Below the pieces are notes generated by a model. The model worked only from the letters and a program-made list of their open reading frames with translations. It made no database searches and was not told the DNA's origin. Shown here piece by piece: positions 1 to 6,607 of a stretch of 15,205 nt of DNA. Source of the DNA: Heteroruminococcus sp964370005. GTDB lineage: Bacteria; Bacillota; Clostridia; Oscillospirales; Ruminococcaceae. Positions within the stretch are counted from its first letter, which is position 1. Each line of letters starts with the position of its first letter. The position numbers and the translations under genes were made by a program. The stretch lies in NCBI GenBank assembly GCA_964370005.1, contig CAYJGR010000057.1, positions 1 through 15,205 on the forward strand. The letters are read 5' to 3'.

Positions 1-60
1 AGTTTTTGTTCAAACTTTTTTCAAAAAGTTTGTGGGGTTCGGGGCAAAGCCCTGAGGTCA
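1..60 (-). repeat. Left module of interspersed repeat, third copy (cut by window edge)
   Basis: Read on the minus strand this stretch matches the left module at 13811-13872 and 14948-15009: a CCTCAGGGC start, a small GGGC-TTT-GCCC hairpin, CGAACCCC, and then an A/T palindrome. The palindrome arms here are 11-20 and 23-32, 10 bp with a 2-nt loop. It begins immediately after the stop codon of the leftward nhaC gene, with no spacer, so its orientation follows the gene. It may act as a terminator or 3'-UTR stem. Whether the right module follows cannot be seen because the window ends. Confidence 0.8.
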
Positions 61-1587
61 TTAGGCTGTTTTCTTTGTCAATCGGCTGATGACGACGAGC
101 GCCCCGATCATAAGTGCGAGCGAAACGCCCAGGGTGAGGAATACGTTGGAGGTAAATCCTGCTACGAGGAAACCGACAAAGCTACAACTTGCCACCAGTA
201 GGGAGTAGGGTATTTGGGTGGCGACGTGGTCGATGTGGTTACACCCTGCACCGGTCGAGGCCAAGATGGTAGTATCCGAGATGGGGGAGCAGTGGTCACC
301 GAACACCGAGCCGGCCAAAACTGCCGACAGGGATATAACCATCAGGTCTTGTGCACCCAGCTCTGTGCAGACAGCGATCACGATGGGGATAAGAATACCG
401 AATGTACCCCAAGATGTACCCATGGAGAACGAAAGGAAAGCGGCGATAATGAATATGATAGCGGGGATTAGAGCGGGGGACATATTAAACTGCTTTACCA
501 TATCCGAAACATAAACGCCGGTACCGAGCATATCACGGCAAATTGTGCTCATAGACCATGCCAGAGTGAGGATAATAAAGGCGGGTACCATGGTGGCAAC
601 GCCCTTACCCACGCCCTCCATAAATGCATGGAACTTGAGAAGTTTGCGGGGTACAAAGAGCAGGAAGGTGAATATTACAGCCACAAGCGAGCCGTAGGCC
701 AATGCCACGGTGGCTGAGGTATCGCCGAAGGCTTGGAACATTGTTACACCTTCACCGCCGTAACCGCCGACATAGAGCATAGCGACGATACAGGAGATGA
801 CCAGCACCACCAAGGGGAGCACGAGGTCAAACACCTTGCCGTTTTTCGAGATGTTGGTATTTTCAGCGACCGACACATCGGCTGCAGCGGCCTCTTCACT
901 TGAGAACAGATCACCCTCGAGGGCATTTTGCTCAAACTTGGCCATGGGGCCAAACTCAAGATTTGTGACCGAGAGGATGATGACCATAACAAGAGTAAGT
1001 ACGGCATAGAGGTTGTAGGGGATGGCCTGAGTAAAGGCGACCATACCATTCATGCCGGTATCGGCCATATAGCTAACCACCGAGCCTGCCCAAGAGGAGA
1101 TGGGGGCTATAATACAGATGGGGGCGGCGGTCGAGTCAATGATGTAAGCGAGCTTTGCACGGGAAATCTTATGTTTATCGGTAACGGGCTTCATAACAGC
1201 GCCCACGGTGAGGCAGTTGAAGTAGTCATCGATAAAGATAAGAATGCCCAGGCCGAGGGTAGCCAATTGTGCACCTTTGCGGTTTTTGATTTTGCTAACA
1301 GCCCACTCACCGTAAGCACGGGAACCACCGGCAAGGGTGATAACATAGACAAGCGCACCGAGTATGCCTAAGAATATGATGAGATGAACATCGAAGCGGT
1401 TTGTCATGGCAAAGAATGTGCCATCAAACACAGTACCGAGGTTGCCGCCGACCTGAGCCGCATAGATGGAAGCACCTGATAGAATACCGATGATCAAAGA
1501 GGAAATAACCTCCTTTGTTGCCAGTGCCAAGCCTATGGCAATGACGGGTGGTAAAATTGAAAGAATACCTGCATTGATTGGATCCAT
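61..1587 (-). CDS. NhaC-family Na+/H+ antiporter
   Basis: This 508-residue, strongly hydrophobic polytopic membrane protein would exchange Na+ for H+ (or a related cation or organic acid pair) across the cytoplasmic membrane. It is assigned to the NhaC family (PF03553) from its length, its many evenly spaced membrane segments, and two signature stretches: FIDDYFNCLTVGAV near residue 118, and the late block HCSPISDTTILASTGAG followed by CNHIDHV. A charged, acidic cytoplasmic loop lies around residues 215-250. The ATG at 1587 is preceded on the minus strand by an AAGGAG site with suitable spacing. It is transcribed away from corA. The exact substrate is not determined by sequence; NhaC relatives include malate/lactate-Na+ antiporters. 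Confidence 0.9.
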   Translation of the reverse strand: MDPINAGILSILPPVIAIGLALATKEVISSLIIGILSGASIYAAQVGGNLGTVFDGTFFAMTNRFDVHLIIFLGILGALVYVITLAGGSRAYGEWAVSKIKNRKGAQLATLGLGILIFIDDYFNCLTVGAVMKPVTDKHKISRAKLAYIIDSTAAPICIIAPISSWAGSVVSYMADTGMNGMVAFTQAIPYNLYAVLTLVMVIILSVTNLEFGPMAKFEQNALEGDLFSSEEAAAADVSVAENTNISKNGKVFDLVLPLVVLVISCIVAMLYVGGYGGEGVTMFQAFGDTSATVALAYGSLVAVIFTFLLFVPRKLLKFHAFMEGVGKGVATMVPAFIILTLAWSMSTICRDMLGTGVYVSDMVKQFNMSPALIPAIIFIIAAFLSFSMGTSWGTFGILIPIVIAVCTELGAQDLMVISLSAVLAGSVFGDHCSPISDTTILASTGAGCNHIDHVATQIPYSLLVASCSFVGFLVAGFTSNVFLTLGVSLALMIGALVVISRLTKKTA

Positions 1588-1643
1588 TTAACAATTCTCC
1601 TTTTCATATTTACTAAACAACACAGAAATAGTACACATGGGCA

Positions 1644-1672
1644 ATTGTAACATAAAATTCATAATACATCAA
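1644..1672 (-). promoter_or_regulatory. Predicted sigma-A promoter for the nhaC-family gene
   Basis: On the minus strand there is a TTGATG -35 (1672-1667), a 17-bp spacer and a TACAAT -10 (1649-1644). A TG dinucleotide one base upstream of the -10 gives an extended -10. It lies about 55 bp before the nhaC start codon in the correct orientation. Confidence 0.6.
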
Positions 1673-1775
1673 CTATTTATTCACTGTTTTACGACAAAAG
1701 TTGCCATGTGATTCATACAATATTCACTTATGGTAAGTATCAATGTAAAAGCTATGCAAAATATTTCCTGTCGGC

Positions 1776-1804
1776 TTGCATTCGCCCTAAAATAGGGATA
1801 TAAT
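1776..1804 (+). promoter_or_regulatory. Predicted sigma-A promoter for corA and the genes behind it
   Basis: A TTGCAT -35 (1776-1781) and a consensus TATAAT -10 (1799-1804) are separated by exactly 17 bp. Transcription would start near 1811, leaving a leader of about 210 nt before the corA start codon. Confidence 0.7.
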
Positions 1805-1810
1805 TATTGT

Positions 1811-2021
1811 GTAAGCTATATTAGGCTATTAGTAAAGAAATTTAGTACAAGGAGGTGTCGTCGTGAGTAGCGACCCCGGACGAAGTAGAACACAAATGAG
1901 CATACCGGGGACGGACGATAGGACACCTTAGTCTGCAAGGTCACTCCCCGGTAGTCCGCCAAGTACCGTGCTTTTTTGCGCATTGTGCTTTGGTATGTCA
2001 CACCGAGGAGGTTTTTTTATT
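1811..2021 (+). promoter_or_regulatory. Structured 5' leader of corA, candidate riboswitch or attenuator
   Basis: The predicted transcript leader has several strong pairings. AGGTGTC (1853-1859) pairs with GACACCT (1922-1928) and encloses CCCCGG (1874-1879) paired with CCGGGG (1905-1910). A mutually exclusive 9-bp pairing links TACCGGGGA (1903-1911) with TCCCCGGTA (1945-1953). A terminator-like element follows: an imperfect stem of 1935-1944 with 1963-1971, or alternatively 1949-1953 with 1964-1968, leading into six T at 1972-1977. A GAGGAGG site (2005-2011) then serves corA. The exclusive pairings and the U-tract look like a transcription-attenuation switch. I could not match it to M-box, yybP-ykoY, NiCo, fluoride or T-box consensus from memory, so the ligand class is open. 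Confidence 0.5.
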
Positions 2022-2951
2022 ATGATACACTGCTATAAGACCATTGATAATCGTTTGCAAGAGATACCAACACTTGAAAAGGGGTGTTGGGTGTCGGTTA
2101 TTGCCCCCAGCGAAGAAGAGGTCACCTATTTGGTGGAGGAACTTTGTATTGATCAAGATTTTGTGCGTGCGGCACTCGATGATGAAGAGTCCTCACGTAT
2201 TGAGAATGAGGATGGGCAAATCCTTGTAATCGTTGACGTTCCCACATCCGACCGTCAAGATGATAGCTCGGCACAATACTCCACCATGCCTATGGGTATC
2301 ATTTTGGCGGGGGATTATGTGGTCACGATATGTTTGCGCTCTAATCAGGTGATCACCGAGATGACCGATGGCGGGGTTAAGAACCTCACCCCACATCTAA
2401 AAACCCGCTTTTTATTTGTACTGCTTTTGCGCATTGCCTCAAGGTTTTTGCTCTATCTAAAGCAAATAGACAAGCTGTCCTCCTATACAGAACAACAAAT
2501 GCACAAGTCCATGCGAAACAAGGAGTTGTTTCAGCTTTTAGGACTTGAAAAGTCGCTGATTTATTTTTCAACCTCACTGCGCTCAAATGAAATTACGCTG
2601 GAAAAAATTATGCGTGGGCGCACTATAAAGCTTTATGAGGAGGACGAGGAAATACTTGAAGATGTCCTCATAGAGATAAAACAGGCTATAGAAATGTGTA
2701 ATATTTATTCAAACATTCTATCCGGTACAATGGGGGCATTTGGTTCTATAATTTCAAACAATCTAAGTATCGTTATGAAAACTCTGACTTCCCTGACAAT
2801 TGTTATGGCCATACCCACCATGGTGTCGGGTTTTTATGGTATGAACGTGTCGGGGCTACCCATGCCGTATTTTTGGTTTCCGGCCATTGTGGCTGGGGTA
2901 CTGATGCTTATAATTGGATTTATACTTTTCAAAAAAAATCTGTTTCGATGA
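2022..2951 (+). CDS. CorA-family divalent metal ion transporter
   Basis: This 309-residue protein has the CorA layout: a soluble, charged N-terminal domain of about 245 residues with long helices, then two C-terminal membrane segments (about 252-271 and 283-305). The hallmark GMN motif is at residues 273-275, at the end of the first segment (GFYGMN). CorA proteins form pentameric channels for Mg2+, Co2+ or Ni2+ in the cytoplasmic membrane; which metal is carried here is not shown. An in-frame ATG at 1968 exists, but the ATG at 2022 is chosen because GAGGAGG stands 10 nt upstream and the extra residues lie inside the leader structure. The downstream kinase-like gene starts 14 nt after the stop, so the two are probably co-transcribed. 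Confidence 0.88.
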   Translation: MIHCYKTIDNRLQEIPTLEKGCWVSVIAPSEEEVTYLVEELCIDQDFVRAALDDEESSRIENEDGQILVIVDVPTSDRQDDSSAQYSTMPMGIILAGDYVVTICLRSNQVITEMTDGGVKNLTPHLKTRFLFVLLLRIASRFLLYLKQIDKLSSYTEQQMHKSMRNKELFQLLGLEKSLIYFSTSLRSNEITLEKIMRGRTIKLYEEDEEILEDVLIEIKQAIEMCNIYSNILSGTMGAFGSIISNNLSIVMKTLTSLTIVMAIPTMVSGFYGMNVSGLPMPYFWFPAIVAGVLMLIIGFILFKKNLFR

Positions 2952-2965
2952 TTGGGGGGAGTCTC

Positions 2966-3604
2966 ATGAAAGGACATATGGTTATTACAATTGGCAGACA
3001 GTTTGGCAGTGGTGGACGGGAAATAGGCGGGATGTTGGCCACAAAGCTCGGTATACCGTTTTATGATAGAGAACTACTGATGGAGGCGGCACAGGACAGC
3101 GGTGTGAGCCGTGAGATGTTTGAGCGGGCCGACGAACAACCCAGCAACAGTTTTTTATATTCGCTGTCACTCGGAGGTGTTGCGGCCGGTGGCAGTATGA
3201 GCGTATCGACTATGGATATCCTCTCAAACGATAAATTGTTTGCACTACAGGCCGATACAATTCAGCGTATAGCAAGTGAACACTCCTGTGTGATGATAGG
3301 ACGATGTGCCGATTACATACTACGTGAACATGAGAATTTGGTGTCGGTTTTTATACGTGCTGATGATGATTACCGCATAGGTCGCATATGTGAAGAGTTT
3401 GACTTTACACCGGACATTGCAAGACAAAGAATGCGCAAAATTGATCGCCGTCGAGCAAGTCATTACGGTTATTATTCCGACCGTAGTTGGGGCGATGTCA
3501 ATAACTATGATATGTGCCTTAACTCTGCAAAACTCGGATGTGTCGGCACGGTCGATATGATATTAAACCTTATAAAGTTGTGCCAAACAGGGGAGAATAC
3601 ATGA
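2966..3604 (+). CDS. Cytidylate kinase-like protein
   Basis: This 212-residue protein opens with VITIGRQFGSGGREIG, the modified P-loop of the cytidylate-kinase-like family (PF13189, AAK26-like). In that family the classical GKS/T lysine is replaced by GGRE. IPFYDRELL follows, and a CVMIGRCADYIL block lies near residue 110, also typical. Canonical Cmk phosphorylates CMP and dCMP; the activity of this paralogous family is not well established, so the substrate is inferred. The start at 2966 is preferred because GGGGGGAG lies 4 nt upstream; an alternative ATG at 2948 overlaps the corA stop. The stop overlaps the start of the IspF-like gene (ATGA), indicating translational coupling. Confidence 0.8.
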   Translation: MKGHMVITIGRQFGSGGREIGGMLATKLGIPFYDRELLMEAAQDSGVSREMFERADEQPSNSFLYSLSLGGVAAGGSMSVSTMDILSNDKLFALQADTIQRIASEHSCVMIGRCADYILREHENLVSVFIRADDDYRIGRICEEFDFTPDIARQRMRKIDRRRASHYGYYSDRSWGDVNNYDMCLNSAKLGCVGTVDMILNLIKLCQTGENT

Positions 3605-4077
3605 GAATTGGATATGGATATGCCGTCGCCTGTACAGGGGCGCGAAAAAAATTTGATATTACTCTGGGCGGGGTGGAAGTGCCATGGCTTATGGAGCTGA
3701 CAAGTTTTGATGGGGCAAAACCCGATATTGTAAGCCGTGCCGTAGGAGAAAGCATCATAGGGGCGGCAGGCCTTGGGGATCTAAAAGCTTGTGGACTTAC
3801 CCCCTCGGAGGATATGTCCGATTACGAAGTGCTAAAACGTGCCATGGCCATCGTGAGGGAAAAGAGTTATTCCCTTGGAAATATAGATGTAGTAATTTTA
3901 ATGCAAGAGAATATTATCGGTGGGCATCTTGACGAGGTAAAAGCGAGTTTAAGTAAGGCCTTGGGCTGTGATGTGGGACAAATAAACCTAAAATCCGCAG
4001 ATGAACGTTGGATGGGTACCACAGGCCATGGTCGAGGAATAACAGCTACAGCAGTGAGCTTATTAGAAAACAGATAA
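3601..4077 (+). CDS. IspF-like protein lacking the metal-binding residues
   Basis: This 158-residue protein aligns over its whole length with IspF, 2-C-methyl-D-erythritol 2,4-cyclodiphosphate synthase (159 residues in E. coli). It keeps the MRIGxGY start, LGGVEVP, IIGAAGLGDL (52-61), SLGNIDVVIL and the terminal TGHGRGI segment. However, compared with E. coli IspF recalled from memory, the three Zn ligands are replaced: D8 is A8, H10 is A10, and H42 is R46. The HSDGD active-site loop and the FPDTDP segment are also not preserved. It should therefore not be active as a normal MEP-pathway cyclase. Its start overlaps the kinase-like stop. The family releases CMP and its neighbour resembles a CMP kinase, so a cytidine-nucleotide binding role is possible but unproven. 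Confidence 0.75.
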   Translation: MRIGYGYAVACTGARKKFDITLGGVEVPWLMELTSFDGAKPDIVSRAVGESIIGAAGLGDLKACGLTPSEDMSDYEVLKRAMAIVREKSYSLGNIDVVILMQENIIGGHLDEVKASLSKALGCDVGQINLKSADERWMGTTGHGRGITATAVSLLENR

Positions 4078-4173
4078 GTGCCATATCTATTTTCTAATAT
4101 CTATCTTCTAAATACGCCCTACTCATGCATAAGAGGTTAGTGATGATTTTTTTGTATGAGGGGGGCGTAATAT

Positions 4174-4878
4174 ATGAGAAGAAAAGCGGTATTGATGGCG
4201 TGGGCTTTTTTGTGTGGGGTTATAGTTGTGGTGGGGATAGTGCAGGTCGATGAGGTGACCCCCACCATGGCATCTATGACACAGCACATACCCACTGTGA
4301 TAATAGACCCGGGACATGGTGGCCCCGACGGCGGTGCTGTGGGGGTGGATGGTATCGTCGAAAAGGATATAAATCTTGCCGTTTCACTGCGTTTGGCTGA
4401 TTTTTTTAAGATTATGGGTTACGAAGTGATTATGACCCGAGATAGTGATATCTCCATTCATGACCACGGTGTCAGTGGTGTGGGTAGTCAAAAAATATCC
4501 GACCTAAATAACCGCCTTGATATAATGGAGCAATACCCCGATGGTGTGGTGTTGTCGGTGCATCAAAATCAATTCAGCCAATCAAAATACAGCGGGGCAC
4601 AGGTGTTCTATGGCGCACAGCATGAGCAAAGTGAGCAGTTAGCGGCACTACTGCAAACAAACTTTATCTCACTGCTCCAGCCCGACAACAACAGACAAAT
4701 AAAACAAACACCAAGCGATATATATTTGATGCAAAATGCACCCTCCACCGCTGTGTTAATAGAATGTGGGTTTCTCTCAAATCCCACCGAGGCAAGACTT
4801 CTCACCCAACCGGGCTACCAAAATCGCTTGGCTTTCGTGATATTCGCCTCGACGGTACAGCATATGCAAGGTATATAG
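4174..4878 (+). CDS. cwlD: N-acetylmuramoyl-L-alanine amidase, CwlD type
   Basis: This 234-residue Amidase_3 protein has one N-terminal membrane or signal segment (about residues 7-25). The zinc hydrolase signature is complete: H48 in DPGHGG, E63 in VEKD, H130 in SVHQN, and catalytic E197 in IECGF. CwlD removes the peptide side chain from N-acetylmuramic acid so that muramic-delta-lactam can form in the spore cortex, which germination enzymes later recognise. Length and single-domain layout match CwlD (about 237 residues in Bacillus) rather than larger division amidases. The ATG at 4174 follows a GAGGGGGG site. The 96-bp gap upstream shows no clear terminator; I found no convincing sigma-E or sigma-G promoter there. 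Spore role is inferred from family membership. Confidence 0.82.
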   Translation: MRRKAVLMAWAFLCGVIVVVGIVQVDEVTPTMASMTQHIPTVIIDPGHGGPDGGAVGVDGIVEKDINLAVSLRLADFFKIMGYEVIMTRDSDISIHDHGVSGVGSQKISDLNNRLDIMEQYPDGVVLSVHQNQFSQSKYSGAQVFYGAQHEQSEQLAALLQTNFISLLQPDNNRQIKQTPSDIYLMQNAPSTAVLIECGFLSNPTEARLLTQPGYQNRLAFVIFASTVQHMQGI

Positions 4879-4898
4879 CCTTAAAAGGAGATCATAAC

Positions 4899-6293
4899 AT
4901 GTCGCCAAAATCGAAAACTATATATGTATGCACCCAGTGTGGGTGCCAACTCCCCAAGTGGCAGGGCAGATGCCCCGACTGTGAGGAGTGGAACTGCATT
5001 GTGCAGGAAAATATAACGGTGCCCACCCGTGGGAGCGGACGACCCACGGCAGGTGGGCAGGCGTCGGTTGCCTCGGCACAGCCCATCAGTCAAGTGGAGG
5101 CCGATGAGGGAGAGCGCACAAAAACCGATATCCCCGAGTTTGACAGGGTACTTGGTGGTGGCATCGTCGATGGCTCGGTGGTGCTACTCTGTGGTGACCC
5201 CGGTATCGGAAAATCTACCATACTTTTACAGGTCTGTCACGGCATTGCACAGGGCAAAAAGGTGCTGTATGTGTCAGGAGAGGAAAGCCCCCGCCAGATA
5301 AAACTCAGGGCAAATCGCCTGTGTGTTGATAGTGAAAATCTACTGCTTTCAGCCGCCACCGACGTTTTGAACATAGTGGAAAGTATTAAAGCTTTACAGC
5401 CTGATTTGGTGGTGATTGACTCGATACAAACCATGTTTATGCAGGGGGTGACCTCCTCGCCGGGCAGTGTAACCCAGGTCAGAGAGTGTACACAGCAGTT
5501 CATCGCCTGTGCCAAAGGACAGGGTGTACCAATATTCTTGGTAGGGCATGTCAATAAGGATGGTGGCATTGCAGGTCCTAAAGTCTTGGAACATATGGTT
5601 GACACCGTGCTGTATTTTGAGGGGGAGCGCAATCTCTCCTACCGCATTTTGCGGGCGATTAAAAATAGATTTGGTTCAACCAACGAGATCGGGGTATTTG
5701 AGATGGAAGCAGCGGGACTGGTCTCAGTGGACAATCCCTCCCGTGCACTGCTCGAGGGCAGGGGGGAGAACTTATCGGGCACATGTGTTGTCTGCCTCAT
5801 GGAGGGCACACGCCCAATACTGGCCGAGGTGCAAGCCCTTGTATCCCGCAGTAACCTTTCCTCACCCCGTCGTGTCTCGACCGGATTTGATTACAACCGC
5901 ACAAATCTTTTGATGGCAGTGCTTGAAAAGAGGGCCGGTTTTAATTTCAGCTCACTCGATGCCTATATAAATGTGGCGGGAGGACTTCGAATAGATGAGC
6001 CTGCCGCTGACTTGCCGGTGGCCTTGGCCTTGGTGTCCAACCTCATCGATCAGCCGATTTCGGCCGACGTTGCGGCCTTTGGCGAGCTGGGGCTTACGGG
6101 GGAAATACGTGGGGTGTCGCATCCCCAACAGCGTATAAGTGAGGCCTATAGGCTCGGACTGCGCAGTTTCTTGGTGCCATCACAGTGTCTGCGCAGTATA
6201 AATGCCGAGCAGTTCCCCGAGGCTCAAATCACAGGGGTTCGCAACCTGTCACAGGCCATTGGGGTGCTGCGACCCCGTGGGTCTGGTAAGTAG
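4899..6293 (+). CDS. radA: DNA repair protein RadA
   Basis: This 464-residue protein has the full RadA architecture. An N-terminal zinc finger carries C11, C14, C25 and C28 (CTQC and CPDC). The RecA-like ATPase has Walker A GDPGIGKST at 99-107 and Walker B VVIDS at 171-175. The RadA-specific KNRFG motif is at 255-259, and a Lon-protease-like C-terminal domain follows. RadA is a hexameric helicase that processes recombination intermediates alongside RecA. The ATG at 4899 is chosen over an upstream in-frame ATG at 4764 because AAAGGAG precedes it and the zinc finger begins soon after; the upstream start would lie within cwlD. Only 20 nt separate it from cwlD, so the two may share a transcript. 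Confidence 0.96.
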   Translation: MSPKSKTIYVCTQCGCQLPKWQGRCPDCEEWNCIVQENITVPTRGSGRPTAGGQASVASAQPISQVEADEGERTKTDIPEFDRVLGGGIVDGSVVLLCGDPGIGKSTILLQVCHGIAQGKKVLYVSGEESPRQIKLRANRLCVDSENLLLSAATDVLNIVESIKALQPDLVVIDSIQTMFMQGVTSSPGSVTQVRECTQQFIACAKGQGVPIFLVGHVNKDGGIAGPKVLEHMVDTVLYFEGERNLSYRILRAIKNRFGSTNEIGVFEMEAAGLVSVDNPSRALLEGRGENLSGTCVVCLMEGTRPILAEVQALVSRSNLSSPRRVSTGFDYNRTNLLMAVLEKRAGFNFSSLDAYINVAGGLRIDEPAADLPVALALVSNLIDQPISADVAAFGELGLTGEIRGVSHPQQRISEAYRLGLRSFLVPSQCLRSINAEQFPEAQITGVRNLSQAIGVLRPRGSGK

Positions 6294-6414
6294 GGGTTCT
6301 TGAAAAGTAGGCACATGTTATGTCGGCACCGGCAGTGACCCCTGTGGGCTCGTCCAACATGCAATGACCCTCCCTCTGATGAACACAGCATTTGTCGCAA
6401 ACAATCAAGTTCAT
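6229..6414 (-). CDS. Small Cys-rich protein, function unknown
   Basis: This is a 61-residue ORF on the minus strand with six cysteines at 6, 9, 10, 18, 34 and 58. The pattern is VCDKCC, then GHC, then ITCAYF, which resembles small clostridial metal- or disulfide-binding proteins (broadly like DUF1540 and other short Cys-rich families), but I cannot name the family. Support for it being real comes from a GGAGG site six bases before the ATG and from Cys spacing unlike random translation. The C-terminal third overlaps the 3' end of radA by 65 nt and may be less constrained. It is divergent from the downstream fusion-protein gene. No clear promoter was seen. Confidence 0.5.
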   Translation of the reverse strand: MNLIVCDKCCVHQREGHCMLDEPTGVTAGADITCAYFSRTPTYQTHGVAAPQWPVTGCEPL

Positions 6415-6491
6415 GACCGACCTCCGCAAATCAATTTTCAAATAGTGTGTTGCTTACATAAAAAAATATGCACCATGCCCTCATATTCGCA

Positions 6492-6560
6492 GGCCGTTTT
6501 GCCAAACTACCAAGGGATAGATTATTTTTTCCCTTGATATGGCAAAGCGGCCAATTTTTT
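6492..6560 (+). terminator. Large two-tier hairpin with T-tract in the leader of the fusion-protein gene
   Basis: GGCCGTTTTGCCA (6492-6504) pairs with TGGCAAAGCGGCC (6540-6552), 13 bp with one G-T pair. An inner stem CAAGGGA (6511-6517) pairs with TCCCTTG (6530-6536). Six T follow at 6555-6560. It has the shape of a rho-independent terminator on the plus strand. It stands about 200 nt after radA and only 47 nt before the next start codon, with no good promoter in between. It may end radA transcripts or attenuate the downstream pair. Confidence 0.65.
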
Positions 6561-6607
6561 GTCCATATTATTTACATCACACAAGCGAGGAAAGGAAATA
6601 AGATTTT

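Noticed and set aside
1853..1977. Assignment of the corA leader to M-box, yybP-ykoY or NiCo riboswitch
   Set aside because: Some short strings look similar (GAGTAGC, GGGACGGAC), but I could not reproduce the full consensus of any of these classes from memory.
1816..2001. Minus-strand open frame in the corA leader
   Set aside because: It lies wholly in the structured leader, lacks a ribosome site and shows no family features.
1968..2021. N-terminal extension of corA from an upstream ATG
   Set aside because: The 18 extra residues overlap the terminator-like part of the leader, and the ATG at 2022 has the clear GAGGAGG site.
3601..4077. Naming this gene ispF
   Set aside because: The metal ligands and parts of the substrate loop are missing, so the MEP-pathway activity should not be assigned.
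4078..4173. Sporulation (sigma-E or sigma-G) promoter before cwlD
   Set aside because: CATGCATA near 4124 resembles a -10 of this kind, but no matching -35 lies at the correct distance.
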